The notes beneath the pieces are model-generated. The model had not been told where the DNA came from. It worked only from the letters and a program-made list of their open reading frames with translations, and ran no database searches. Both the position numbers and the translations under genes were made by a program. Below, in pieces: positions 1 through 10,744 of a stretch of DNA of 64,000 bases. Location of the stretch: contig NC_092860.1 of assembly GCF_032062135.1 (NCBI RefSeq), forward strand, positions 66,852,105 to 66,916,104, written 5' to 3'. Source of the DNA: Pyxicephalus adspersus. Lineage: Eukaryota; Chordata; Amphibia; Anura; Pyxicephalidae. Positions within the stretch are counted from its first letter, which is position 1, and every line of letters begins with the position of its first letter.

Positions 1-312
1 GTACACACGAAAGATGCGATCGTTTGAACGATACAGGAAGTGACGTGCACCACAGGAAGTGAGCGAACGTTCGTTCACCGCGCATGCTCAGACCATGGAC
101 GATCACTGAACGACCATACACACGATAGATGGTCAACGACAATCGTCGTCCAATCCGATCCGCCGGTCCGGTCATTCATTTCCAACGACTATCCTCGTTC
201 GTCGGCGTCGTTGGTTACTTTTTTTACGAACGATTTTTGGCCAATCGGTCGTTCGTCGTTCGTTCGTTGTTCATTTCCAACAATAAAAATTGGAAGTGTG
301 TACGCAGCTTTA
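1..312. repeat. MITE family A copy, left end cut by window edge
   Basis: This is a short inverted-repeat element. The window opens with GTACACACGAAAG and the element closes near 312 with GTGTGTACGCAGCTTTAG, the same terminal motif as the copies at 4676-4951 and 56760-57089. The interior is rich in CGATCGTT/AACGATCG-type short palindromes. There is no coding capacity; open frames here are by-products of the palindromes. The TTAA target shown by the 56760 copy suggests a piggyBac- or Kolobok-type mobiliser, which is inference. The left target duplication lies outside the window. Confidence 0.7.
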
Positions 313-1025
313 GTGTCTGAAAAAATTACCACAAGCAAACATCTTAAACAAAGGAGAAAAAAAATTAACCCATCTATTCCAATATTTACCTTTTTAAGGG
401 GTGTCCCTAATAGTAATGTAATGTAAAAACACTAGTCTGAATTTAGCCTAAAAACACAAACTCTCCCTCCTTCCTGCCTGGTATATATAGAAATGACTCA
501 CAGGTTTTTATCTTTAACATCTCACACCTGTTCTCCTCTTTGTTTTAATTAATTCTATATAGGGTTATCATTGGAGTATCAGCTCTGCCTTACAGAGCAC
601 CTGCTAAGCTGTCACTACAACAATCTGTGAATCATTCTTTTTAGTGTTTCTGCATGAAATATTGCATGACTCACATTCCTTTTTTTGTAAAACTAAACTA
701 GCGTTTATACCTACTAACTTTTACATTAAGCCAGAGTAGTTCTTATCAAATCAATCCAATAGTTAACAAATCAAAGTTCAAGAAATTGAGCACTAAAGAT
801 ATGCTCAGTAGTATACAGACAAAAAGCAGGTAACAAACAAGGACATTTGCAAGGCCTGTATAGAGAACCAAAACAGTTGGAAAGTTTGGAAATTTATTGC
901 TAATAGGTTTCCCACATGGCACCTATATGGTTCAATGCTCCTAAGTGGTAAATAATTAATTTACAACCCTTTTACTTATGATAATATATGATAATATGAT
1001 GAATATGATAATTCTGTTTTGTTTT
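313..1025. other. AT-rich sequence, nothing recognised
   Basis: About 700 bases of AT-rich single-copy-looking DNA with short homopolymer runs. I see no coding frame, RNA gene or repeat match within the window. Confidence 0.5.
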
Positions 1026-1415
1026 TTTTTTGGTGCAACACCCTTTTTTTTTTTAAATAAAAAGATGCAGCACCGACCCCTAATTCTTGGTCGCCAAGGT
1101 GGTTGAGAATGAATGGGAGTGCAAAGCCTCTGGGATACCTACGTCAGTCATCCCAGGAGGCTCTTGGGCTCAGGAGGCTCTTGGGCAATTTTTTTTCCTG
1201 TGCATGCACAGATCAGCAATTTTTTTTTTCATCCTACGTCACATGATCTTGCACCTGAAAGAGCCCGGAGGAGAAGGCGAAGATGGTGGCGCCTGGAGCG
1301 CCAGCTGCGGGACCCGATGCAGGACACCCCTGGAGTGATTGGACTGCACTGCGGGATTGAAGGTAAGTGTATTTTTTTTTTTTTTTTGGTTTTAAGTTTA
1401 GTTCCTTTTTTTAAA
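1026..1415. repeat. MITE family B copy (degraded)
   Basis: Related to the better copy at 8378-8848 and the fragment at 23692-24040. Shared blocks are the poly-T stretch, the GGGATACCTACGTCA/TCATCC region, CATGCACAGA, and the terminal segment AGGTAAGTG followed by a T-run and GGTTTTAAGTTTAGTTCC. The left inverted terminus cannot be found. The AGGTAAGT at 1361-1368 is a perfect match to a vertebrate splice donor and is also present in the 8378 copy. Confidence 0.55.
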
Positions 1416-1875
1416 TTTTTTTTAAAATAATTTTTGTAAAATTAGTTTTGTTTTACACTAACAAACACTGGCTGCCTAAAGGTAACTGTTTTGTGGTAAT
1501 TGGACAAATTGAACTCAAAATCTGAAACCCATTTTTACACACCTAATTATTTGATTACAATGGGGAACAATTTTGAACATATTTTATGTTATTTACACTA
1601 AAATAGGTATGCTGATTCTGAAAGTGCAGTAAGTTTTCTTCTATCACGTCAGGTTTTTTTCTCTACCATTTATAATAATGCAATTTATGTAGCGTGGATT
1701 TGTATAGGCTATTCATTTACACGCAAGACGATGTGGTCAGAGGTTGTGCGCTGCTCCACGTAGTGAATAAGCAACATTTATTTTTCTACTTACACACATA
1801 TTTCCTTTCTTTCAGAGTTTAAAGTGTGTCCTCCTTCACAATGGCAATATATTTGGGTCAGTCCCAATCGGCCAT
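1416..1875. other. AT-rich spacer, possible upstream part of the next pseudogene
   Basis: AT-rich DNA. The last part may hold further decayed codons of the transposon-associated protein that becomes recognisable after 1876, but no clear motif is visible before that. Confidence 0.35.
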
Positions 1876-2262
1876 TTAGTTTCTCTTTGTAAAGAATATG
1901 TAGACATAAAGAGAGTCAATGAGTTGTTGCAATATCACCAACACAATTGGGTCATCTGTATTCACCTTAAAATGGTATGCTTCCTTCTTGGTCAGCAACG
2001 CGGATACACCAAGTATCCCTGTTATTATCTGTGCATGTGGGACAGCAGAGAGGCATTGAGTGGAAAGGACTAGGCCTCCAAGATCTGCCCTAAAACCAGG
2101 TGATCCAAACATTCTACATGAGCCACTTGTTGATAGAAAGAATATTATTTTCCCGCCTCTGCACAAGAAACTGGGTCTGGTGAAGCCGTTCGTTAAAGCT
2201 TTGCCAACTGAGGGAGACTGTTTCAAGTACCTCATTTCGGCATTTCCTAGCCTTTCATTTAC

Positions 2263-2645
2263 ATAGTTACATAGTACGTTAGGTTGAAAAAAGACATAAT
2301 TCTATCAAGTTCAACCACTAGCGAAATAATCATATCCCAGATAACAAACCCTATAAGACATAGTTGGTCCACAGGAAGGCTAAAAAACCCCTGGTAAAAT
2401 TTGCTTCAACAGGTTAAAAAAATTCCTTCCTGATTCCATGAGGCAATCAGATGTTGCCTGGATCAACAGTCACTGTTATTTTTACTTCAATCTATAGTAG
2501 TTGCTAAAACTATTTCCTGAGGGGGCCGATTCCACATTTTCACAGACCTTACAGTGAAGAATCCCTTCCTTATCCGGAGGATAAACTTCTTTTCCTCCAG
2601 ATGCAAAGAGTGCCCTCTTTTTGCCCCTTTTTGAAAAAAATTGAA
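2263..2645 (-). mobile_element. CR1/L2-type LINE 3' tail inserted in the pseudogene
   Basis: Reverse-strand copy of the same 3' end seen at 35250-35460. It begins with ACATAGTTACATAGTA and TTAGGTTGAAAAAAGAC, the complement of the CR1 terminus TTTTTTCAACCTGACTTAC at 35430. It then matches the untranslated and last coding part through the complement of the GTCTGGAGGAAAAGAAGTTT block. It is severely 5'-truncated, as usual for LINEs, and separates two conserved blocks of the flanking protein remnant, so it is younger than that copy. No convincing target duplication is visible. Confidence 0.8.
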
Positions 2646-3003
2646 AAAATAAAGGCCGGTGTGTTTGATGGTCCACAGATTCAGAAGCTCATCAAAGATG
2701 TACATTTCATCAGGACAATGTCAGAGGTCGAAAAGAATGCTTGGTTATCATTCAAAGCCATTGTCAAGGACTTTCTTGGAAACAGACGGGCAAATAATTA
2801 CACAGAAATTGTCTCTTTCTACAGAGAGCTACAAAATGCTTGGTTGCAATATGAGCATCAAGGTGCATTTTCTGCGTAGCCATCTTTCTAACTTCCTGGA
2901 AAACCTTGGTGCAGTCAGTGATGAGCAAGGTGAACAATTCCATCAAGATTTGAAGGTCATGGAAGGACGGTATCAGGGTAGATGGGATGTACATATGATG
3001 GCT

Positions 3004-3093
3004 GACTATTGGAGCATTCGGCAGGATTGTTCAGACTATTGGAGCATCCGGCGGGGTTGTTCAGACTATTGGAGCATCCGGCAGGGTTGTTCA
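3004..3093 (+). repeat. Three tandem 30-bp units in coding frame
   Basis: Three consecutive 30-base units begin GACTATTGGAGCAT and end GTTGTTCA or ATTGTTCA, differing at a few positions. Thirty is divisible by three, so the frame is kept and the units read DYWSIRQDCS, DYWSIRRGCS and DYWSIRQGCS. They directly extend the end of the conserved domain at 2915-3003, where relatives as I recall them have a single such segment. Confidence 0.9.
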
Positions 3094-3155
3094 AACACTA
3101 AACACTCCAGGAAAAGCTTTAAGCGTATATATTCTTACCTTACGCTTACCTGACA

Positions 3156-3985
3156 ATAAATCCTTTGTATGAACAAAATAAATTTAAATAAACAGTACAT
3201 TCAAGTTATTATTTCATTTTTTTTCATTGTATGTAAAATTTGTATGTTTTTTGACAAAAATGGAGGGTACCCTGTATTGTAAAAACTGGATGTGATAGCA
3301 AAAAACTGGTCATTTCTAGATTCACCACCCAAAAATTAGTAAAAAAACAAGTATAAGATCTAACTCAACAAAAAATACATTTCCCAGTGTTATTATTTTA
3401 CAATTTGTTGAAATTTGTTAAATCACTAACGGTAGCCTGCACCTATACTAAACCTCTTGTCTGTTACTTCTTTGTTGACCCTCACGGGAGTATGTCAGTT
3501 ATCTCACATTTCTTACAGCAGCCACAGTTTGTAATTTTTTTTCAAATGTCTCTTTTTGATTGTTTGGAGCAAAAAAAAAAAAAAGGGAAAAAAAAGAAAC
3601 CAATGGTTTGGCTAAACATCTAACTGGCCCACTGATGCCCCTGACTGACTGAAGACCAACCAGAAATACAATCACTTTTCAGACAAAATGGTTAACTCGC
3701 TTTAGAAGCAGAGTTTTTTGTTCCCTCACATCTCTTGGATCACACTGAGCTCCTTGCAGCATAATTAAATAGGACACCCGTACTCCACCTCCACAGGTAA
3801 AACCCCAGACATGAATTCAGGCTGTTGCCAGGATCCTAACAATCCAACTTTCTACGAACCAAACTGAAAACCTTACAACACATCTCCTGGAGCCTTAAAA
3901 GATATACCACCTTTGTCTTGGTGGTACATAGATCCCATCTAGCACTTTACCAACAGGGCTTTGGCACAGACACTCATTTCAAAAC
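3156..3985. other. AT-rich spacer
   Basis: Contains AATAAA-type motifs just after the preceding pseudogene (3165, 3178) and A-rich tracts around 3570-3600. No coding or RNA feature can be supported. Confidence 0.45.
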
Positions 3986-3989
3986 TTTT

Positions 3990-4500
3990 CCCACCTTTAT
4001 TGTGACCTATACCCTGTACAATTCAAATAAAAACAAACAAATAAAAGTATGTAAACAAAAGAAATAAAGTATGATAATCTGGTTGCAAAATGTACACTCC
4101 CTAAACAAATACTTTCATTGCATTCAGTTTTTTTTCCAAATCTGACAGATTGCGAGGGCAGCCATTGCTCAGGTCACCCCAAAGATTTTTCTATTGCATT
4201 TAGGTCTGAGCTCTGGCTGCCCCATTACAAAACCTTAATTTTCTTCAGATGAACACATTCTTGTGTTAATTTGGATGTATGCTTGGGGTCATTGTTACGT
4301 TGAAAGGTAAAATTCCTCCCCATTTTTAGCTTTCTAGCAGACACCTCAAGGATTTGGACCAAAGTTACTGGTATTCAGAACTGTTCATAATTCCCTCAAC
4401 CTTGACTAAAGCCCCAGTTCCAGCTGACGAAAAGCAACCTCAAAGCTCATAAAAGCTTTGAACTGGGGGGGGGGGGGGGGGGGGGGGGCTGAGGAGTGTA
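3990..4500 (-). mobile_element. Tc1/mariner-like transposase 3' half, fossil
   Basis: Reading the reverse strand from about 4440 down gives the C-terminal half of a Tc1-like DDE transposase in shifting frames. GTCAAGGTTGAGGGAATTATG and GAACAGTTCTGAATACCAG code for the region before the second catalytic Asp. Then comes the signature [11 protein letters not shown] (about 4290-4325), then a degraded version of the WP-S-DLNPIENLWG motif (about 4170-4215). The catalytic glutamate region is present but frameshifted. No terminal inverted repeats are recognisable, and the 5' half ends at or before the long G-run at 4465. The piece is a dead fragment. Confidence 0.75.
4465..4488 (+). repeat. Uninterrupted G homopolymer, 24 bases
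   Basis: Twenty-four consecutive G residues abut the upstream end of the Tc1 fossil. Length may be affected by sequencing or assembly error. Such a run can form G-quadruplex structure. Confidence 0.9.
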
Positions 4501-4675
4501 TACTTTTTATATACAATGTAACTCCACTTACCTATGAAATGTCAACAACATAAAGCTAGCTTCCTTTAGTACTCATCATGTTAACACATGTGTACCTGTG
4601 GTACCCGCAGGACTTAAGTGAACAAACAACAAATAATAGCAAAAAAAGACCATGTGCACACTAAAGCTATACTAA

Positions 4676-4951
4676 AGGTGCGTACACACTTCCAATTTTT
4701 ATCGTTCCAATCGAACGACGAACGATCGATTGGGCAAAAAATCGTTCGTAAAAAAGAAAACTTTCCTGTCGTGCACATAGTTCCTCTATCGCTTAAACGA
4801 TCGTATCTATTGTGTGTACAATATCTACGAACGATCGTGTCATTACCTCTATGTGCAGGATCGGTGCTATACGATCATTCGTGTATATCGTGCAGGAACG
4901 TTCGTCGTTCGTTTTCCGACGATAATAATTGGAAGTGTGTACGTAGCTTAA
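4676..4951. repeat. MITE family A copy
   Basis: Left terminus GGTGCGTACACACTTCCAATTTTTATCG pairs with the right terminus AATAATTGGAAGTGTGTACGTAGC, giving inverted repeats of roughly 25 bases. TTAA follows on the right (4948-4951); the left TTAA is degraded to TAAA. The interior is again rich in CGAACGAT-type short palindromes and has no gene. Confidence 0.8.
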
Positions 4952-6880
4952 GCCAAAGGTTGGTGATTTTAAACATCAAGGCCAAGTAAAAGTGCAAGAA
5001 CAAGTTTAGGAAAAAAGGTCAAACATATGTATCAGTTATCCAGGCAGGTATACTAGAATCAAGACTGTATGTGGTTGAAAAGACAGACAAAGGTCTATAA
5101 ATGTGGCCGGCAGTTGAAGTTTAGATTTTAAAACAAATGATTGTATAACACAAATGCATAGACATTCTTGTTTAAAAGAAAATGTGCCAGAGGACACATA
5201 TCAGAAAAGATATTATTTTTTTCTATTCATTTACAATCTGCTAGTGTGACATTTGTGACAGGGAGGTTCAAGCTACTTCTATAGTCACAGTGACTCAGCA
5301 TCCCAGCAAGTGCATAATGAGATTGTTTTAGGATTTACTTAAGGAGAAGTAGTCAGAAATAAAACTATTTTATTGTTGCCAATTGAAACCATGTTACATT
5401 TTTCTTTATTTAAAAAAAGATTAAAATTCAGTCAGATTTCTAATGAAGTTGATGTATAGCTGCTGGTGGGGCATTCTGTTTAACTGCATTTAAAATAATC
5501 TGAAAAAGTCTGTAGTTCAGTCAATCCAAAGAATCTGGGCTATTGACAATACAGTTAAAAATATTCAAATGGCTAAAACTAGGGTTTGGGCAATTCTGAT
5601 AACAGTATTTATGGACGTGATTCTAATTTTTCACAACCATGAATTCACAGAGAGTTCTTTCAGTGTATTATTCGTTTATTATTAGTTTAATAATTTATGT
5701 ACAAATTTGCTGAATCATTTTATTTTAACATTTTTTATTTAAACATAAGCAAAACAACGGTGACAATAAAATATGAGACTTACAACTAAACAGAAAAAAT
5801 ATTTCAAAAGTGCAAAATTTTGTGTCATGCCGAACATTCTAAATCATTTTACCTGAACCAAGTTTAACAATACACACACAAAATAATCATAAACAGAACC
5901 AACGACCACCTCTCAAATCCAACATTCTTGGAAAATGCTAATTGAACTGTTTTCCTCCTCTTTGCAGTAACAATTTTATTATTTATAGTAATAGTATAGG
6001 GGAAAGAAAAGCCAGAAAAAACCTAAGCCTAGGAAAGAAGTGAACAAAGAAACGGGAAAAAACAAAAGAAAAGGGGGTGTTAGAAGATGCTTATCTGTCC
6101 GGCGACTCCGTGCTGTGCGCCATCGCAGTATAAAACACTTTTTATTCTGTCCAGCGATGTCATTTGAAGCAGCCAGGAGACCTAAGATAGACCTAAGATT
6201 TAGGATAGCAGCATCCCCTGTTTCCCTTTAATCATGCAGCCTGATTTATTTTATGGCACCCCCATCATCTATTGTACACAGCAAGGGGATTCTAGAGGCT
6301 GACCAGCTCCTGACTCAGTCCTGCACTGCTATTGGGTGCTGGGACTTTATAGCCTATCTGCTCCTAGTCACCAGGACCTGTTGTAGCGTATAGCTGGGCT
6401 AATCTGTTCTGAAGTGTGTTTTCGTCTGATTTACTGTTGCTGAGCTTGCCTGTTCCTGACCTATCGTGTGTATGCAGCCTGAACCAACCTTTTGCCTGTG
6501 ACCCCGATTCTGCTTGTGTTTTGCTCTTGTGTACTTAGTTTGGTGGACGGATATTCTGTGTTCAACCTCTGCTCTGTATTCTGAACTTGGCTCTGTTGGA
6601 ATCTTGGGACTGCTTTATCTGTGGGCTCCTGGCTTGCTGCCTGCCCATTCCCAGATGCCTTCCCCTGCACAGTAAGTCCTGAGGGCAACCGAGTGCTGGG
6701 AGACGGAACCAGTCTCCCGAGGCCGAGCGGGGGCTTGCTTTAGGACTGCAGTGTTAGATGAGGGACTGGTGTCTGGTGAGGATTGGTGCTGACCAGGGCC
6801 TTACAGGGGGAAAGTGGTAGAGAGAAGGGGGCAAATAGGGGTGACGCAAAAGCACTAGAAAAGGAGTCATACTACTCTAA
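4952..6880. other. Unclassified sequence; GC-richer from 6250
   Basis: From 4952 to about 6240 the DNA is AT-rich and featureless. From about 6250 it becomes richer in CTG/CCTG words and could be the 5' untranslated part of the L1 that follows, or a separate unrecognised repeat. I cannot decide between these. Confidence 0.35.
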
Positions 6881-7213
6881 CCCCCAAGTGTCAGAGTGGG
6901 CGCATGAGTGGGCAAACTAAAAGTGTCGCTGCACTAAGCGGCTTCATGCCTCTCCTTTCCTTGAGCAGCATCCACAGCTCATCCACGGTTCCTACAGCCA
7001 AACAGCAGTAGTGGAGATTCCTTGCAATCATTCCTCCATCTGGATAAAACCTCTGGTAAACACTCTTCTAAATCCTGGGACTGCCAAGCTCGGTTGGGTC
7101 CTGCAGCTTCCAAGATGCCGGCCATCACCTTTTGAGCTGCCACAGCACTTGTTCTTCCTTCCTCCTCCTCTACATTCTGGGCCCAGACCACTGGCATCCA
7201 GTCCCCTGCAGCT

Positions 7214-8128
7214 ATGGAGCCTTCCTCTCCTCTGGAGTCTGCTCAAGGAATTAAGCATGCAGCTATCTCCCCTGAATCTGCTTTACCACAGAGAGATTCC
7301 CTTGCTACTAAGGGTAAGACTGCAGGCAGCAGGTCCCCTGAAGCCATGGAGCTACTGCACTGGAACCTTATCAGGAATATAAGCAACATTCTGCTCCCCC
7401 TGATTCTATAATTTCACTCAGGGACTCCCCAACTCATAGAAGTCACATAGGAGACTCAGCATCCCCTGCATCCACCCAAGATACTGTTTCTTTATTGCAG
7501 GTCGTCAGCTTACCCCAGGAAGATGACATGGACCCATTAGGTCTAAGTAGTCCCCCCTTGGAATCTAGACAAGCCAGTGGTTACTCTAGTGATGCCACCT
7601 AATAGCTTCCTTTGCAGATTTACTAAAAAGGAAGCTGGACAAAGCCAGACTAAATATTAAAGTGGATTTAAAAATGACTTCCAATCCACAGGCCATCGAT
7701 TTGACCTCATAGAACAAAAAATGCATGGAACCATTCGAAGGGTATCACAAAACACCAGTGCTATTGCATTTTTAGATGGCCGCATAGAAGTAGTCCAGCA
7801 CAAAATTGAAGACCTGGAAAACAGAACTAGAAGGAGAAACTTCCACATTAGTGGCGTTCCGGAGCATATTAAGGACCTGAATAGCAAATTTTTTGAAAGG
7901 ATTACTTCCAGACCATTGCACTTTGAATTTGTCAGAATACACAGGGAAGCCCTAGTGCAAATGGCGCTGGGAAGCCCTAGAGCAAATAGGACACCCAGAG
8001 ACATGATCGTTAAACTACACTTCTATCAAACTAAAAAAGCCTTCATGAAAGTGATCAGAAACCTCTCACAATCCAAAAACTCAGGCCCCTTAACTGCTAC
8101 TTCAATCACTAATGCAGAACAACATTAA
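7214..8128 (+). pseudogene. L1 ORF1 remnant (RNA-binding protein)
   Basis: In intact L1s this protein binds the element RNA as a trimer. The N-terminal part starts MEPSSPLESAQGIKHAA at 7214 and is disordered-looking. After frame breaks around 7400 and 7690, the RRM-type core is open from 7721 to 8128: KIEDLENRTRRRNFHISGVP, then FERITSRPLHFEFVRIHREA, then RDMIVKLHFYQTKKAFMKVI. These are the L1 hallmarks (DLENRSRR-N-I-I-GIPE, IERAHR, PRDIIVRFHY-K). The fragment RKLDKARLNIKVDL just before it is a likely coiled-coil remnant. Stops and shifts show it is not functional. Confidence 0.85.
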
Positions 8129-8212
8129 ATATTGCTGGGCCTATCCATTCAAAATATGCTTCAGTTACAAAATAAATCTCAAGCCTTTTCAACTTTAACT
8201 AAGGGCAAACTA

Positions 8213-8375
8213 CTGCTTAAAGCAGACCCAACTGCAAACTTTTTACTTTACATAAAAGGGTAGACATTCTTTTTTATTTTTTTAAATGCAACACCTTTTT
8301 TAAAAGCATGCACAGAAGAAGCCTTTTCTTTGATGGGGAAAAATAAAGATCTCATGCTTGCTGCATGCAAACTAC
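8213..8375. repeat. MITE family B, truncated copy
   Basis: Begins CTTAAAGCAGACCCAACTGC and follows the left half of the neighbouring copy (TTTTACTTTACATAAAAG, TAGACATTCTTTTT, CATGCACAGAAGAAGCC), then stops where the second copy starts. It is either an earlier copy hit by the second or a local duplication. Confidence 0.6.
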
Positions 8376-8377
8376 TT

Positions 8378-8848
8378 CTTAAAGTGGACCTAAACTCAAA
8401 AATTTTACTTTTCATAAAAGTGGTAGACAATCCTTTTAAATAAAGTAACGATTACCTTCTTTTTTTTTTAAATGCGACGGCCCTTATTGAGGGTGAAGCA
8501 CCTCCCCTTACTGTCAGTGATCACCCTCACTCATGCCGGGAGGCTCCTGACTGCCCCTTCTGCACATGGCTTATGTCAGGCATGCACAGAAGAAGCCATT
8601 CCTTTAATGAGGAAAAAATGCCAATCTCACGCATGCACAGTGAGATCTTCTTTTCCCCATCTACGTTAAATGATCCTGCACAGTGCGAGATTGGGTGATA
8701 TACGAAGAAGGGGAAAAAGGGCCAAAGAGGATGGTCTCCGAACGAGAATATGGGACGACGTGAGACCCAATCGAGGAGACCTCCATATGGATCTGTGGGA
8801 TTATAGGTAAGTGATTTTTTTTGTTTTTGGTTTAGTTCTACTTTAAAG
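8378..8848. repeat. MITE family B, best copy with inverted termini
   Basis: Left end CTTAAAGTGGACCTAAACTC is the inverted counterpart of the right end GGTTTAGTTCTACTTTAAAG, about 20 bases with few mismatches. The element is about 470 bases and noncoding. It sits in the inter-ORF region of L1-A and carries AGGTAAGT at 8805-8812 near its right end. Superfamily is not certain from the ends alone. Confidence 0.75.
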
Positions 8849-9455
8849 AACATGGAATTATCTCTACTGGTCCTTCACATCAGCCTCCAGTAGATGGCGC
8901 TGCAGCTCCACTTTCTCCTCTCTGCACTCAAGCATTCCCCTAAAATTTTACAGAATAACTCCTAAAGGAAGCAAATTCTTTAGACCTTGTTGAGATGGTT
9001 TTCTCTTGTCTCCTCAATTTTCACTGTGCAGGGAAAATGTCCTTGCTCAACCATGGATCCAAGCTTATATCCTTTATAGCGAGTGTATAAGAGGATACTT
9101 TCTCGGGAATAGTTGCAATATAATTAGTATAGTTTCTCCAGGGAACTGGAGGGGGTAAGCATGCCCTCCCTTGGAGTTAACTGTTACTCGTACTAAATGT
9201 CAGGCTCCCTTATCGATCAGATTATATCCTTTTATCAGTTTCTGCCTCAGGTATTTTTTTTCATGCCCAAGTAATATCTAGAGGTTTTTTTTCCTCCTTC
9301 TCATGTTAACCTCCTCTATTTCCCCCAAACCCCAGGTTCTTCTAATGGAGATGTTCATGTTCCTTGGGCTCCACTGTTCCTGTACATTTGAGCTATACTT
9401 GATAAGTTCCCTGGATGCAGTTGAGCACTTGGCTATAAGTTTTGTTGTGCCTTAA

Positions 9456-9897
9456 CCTCCCTGGCAGTATGAATACTAAGTATTTTTAAATGTAAAAGTG
9501 GTACATTTAAAAATACTTAGAATTTTAAATTCCCCGCCAGGTCCTGCCTCCTAGCCACACAGTCCCACCCTCCAGCCACACACTCGCGAGCAGATGCCTT
9601 GCCCCCATTTGCTTCCCCTGGCCTCCGTCCCCAATGTTCACATTGGCGAAGCAGATGCTGGCTGAGCATCGCCAGGTTACACAGATGCCTGGCTGGCATT
9701 GCTAGGGGTTGAAGATGCCAGGCATCACTGGAGGACACTGCAAGCATCGCTGGAGAACGCCGTGGGCACTGCAGGAGGAAGCTGCTGGAAAGCGGACCTT
9801 TAAACTTCCTGGCAATTCCACCCCAAGTGACTTGGGGTTACCACTTTTGGTATGGAAAATTCACCCCAAGCCACACTCAGGAATACCAGCAGGGAGG
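9456..9897. repeat. MITE family C with TTAA target duplication
   Basis: Flanked by TTAA at 9452-9455 and 9898-9901. The left terminus CCTCCCTGGCAGTATGAATA pairs with the right terminus GAATACCAGCAGGGAGG. The interior has a second palindrome, GTATTTTTAAATGTA against TACATTTAAAAATACT (about 9480-9520). It is noncoding and inserted in L1-A just upstream of the endonuclease. The TTAA preference points to a piggyBac- or Kolobok-type transposase (inference). Confidence 0.85.
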
Positions 9898-9899
9898 TT

Positions 9900-10520
9900 A
9901 AACCCCAAGGAATAACTTTTGTAATACAGTATCATCAATCCTTAGGAGTAGATGTGTTAGCTCTACAGGAGATGCATTTTTTTGACGCTTCTTATCCCAA
10001 ATATCTACACACGTGCTTCCCATTGGCGTTCTTAGCTAATGCATGGGAAAAAGAGCGGGGTAGCTTTGTGCTTTTCCACAAATGTATTATTTATGCTCTG
10101 AACGTATAAAGACCAGGATGGCCATTACAAGTTAGTGGTGGGTACCTCCCCTACATTGGATCAATATTCTTTTTTAAACTATAATAAATAAATTAACCGG
10201 GGATTCCAACTTGGCTCTGGACCAAATACTAGACAAAACTTTAGTGCCAAATATTCCCCAGTTTAAATCTGGCATCCGTATTGCTTCAATATGATTTAGT
10301 TAATGTCTGGAGAAAACATAATCCTTCCACTAGGGACTATACCTATAACTCTTTGGCTCATAGGCACTATTCAAGGATAGATCACACATTTATTCAATCT
10401 GCTTACATGACCCATCTAACATTGGCTCCCATTTTAGCAACCCTGTGGTCGGGTCATGACCCAGTGGTGCTCCAAGTCTCAGGTTTTTGGGTAAGGAACC
10501 TTCAACATTAATGGAGTTTT
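9900..10520 (+). pseudogene. L1-A ORF2 endonuclease domain remnant
   Basis: The APE-like endonuclease of L1 nicks target DNA to prime reverse transcription. Visible blocks: LGVDVLALQEMHFFDASYPK (about 9940-10000, containing the catalytic Glu of LQE-H), then a region ending in RGSFVLFHKCI. GDSNLALDQ near 10200 follows (the family's GDFN motif with Asn for Phe at position 3). Last comes VNVWRKHNPSTRDYTYNSLA with YSRIDHTFI near 10310-10400 and WSGHDPVV (family S-D-H-P motif, here SGHDP). Stops separate the blocks, so it is inactive. The downstream RT domain is missing. Confidence 0.85.
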
Positions 10521-10744
10521 AATGAATCTCTTCAAAATAACCAAATACTTTTGATTTAATAACCCTGCTAACACTTCCCCGACAATGAATTGGGACAGAC
10601 ATAAGGCCACTAAAAGAGGACACATAATTTCCTCGACCACCAATCTCAAAAAACAAACCTTACAACTTACTGGTATATTAAGTAAAGATGACCTTAATAG
10701 CCAGGTGAATAATTGAAGGTGACTTAATAGAGTCGAGTTCGGAA

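Larger units (their letters stand above)
1876..3155 (+). pseudogene. Broken copy of an unclassified transposon-associated protein
   Basis: Fragments in several forward frames match a protein family I know only as repetitive 'hypothetical proteins' in arthropod and vertebrate genomes. In order: a segment near 1900-2050 (HNWVICIHLKMV, then LLGQQRGYTKYPC, then MWDSRE), PLVDRKNIIFPPLHKKLGLV at about 2130-2190, the block starting KAGVFDGPQIQKLIKD at about 2655, and SDEQGEQFHQDLKVMEGRY followed by QGRWDVHMMADY near 2915-3003. The family's role is unknown to me; the multicopy, broken state suggests mobile-element origin. The copy is dead: the reading frame changes around 2820, stops occur in the first part, and a CR1 tail (2263-2645) sits between PSLSF and KAGVF. 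The C-terminus is extended by three 30-bp repeats. Family recognition is from memory; confidence in a specific function is nil. Confidence 0.6.
6900..10740 (+). mobile_element. L1 (Tx1-like) LINE, copy L1-A, interrupted and decayed
   Basis: Two L1 parts lie in the right order on the same strand: an ORF1 remnant (7214-8128) and the apurinic-type endonuclease of ORF2 (about 9900-10520). Between them are inter-ORF sequence and three MITE insertions or fragments (8213-8375, 8378-8848, 9456-9897). Reverse transcriptase is absent: recognisable sequence stops near 10740, so the copy is truncated at its 3' side or was deleted. Boundaries are approximate and no target duplication was found. Confidence 0.75.

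Noticed and set aside
1087..1430. Short forward genes of 80-105 codons
   Set aside because: They fall wholly within a MITE family B copy and match nothing.
6461..7258. Reverse-strand protein genes opposite L1-A
   Set aside because: Antisense to the L1 ORF1 start and its GC-rich upstream region; no motifs.
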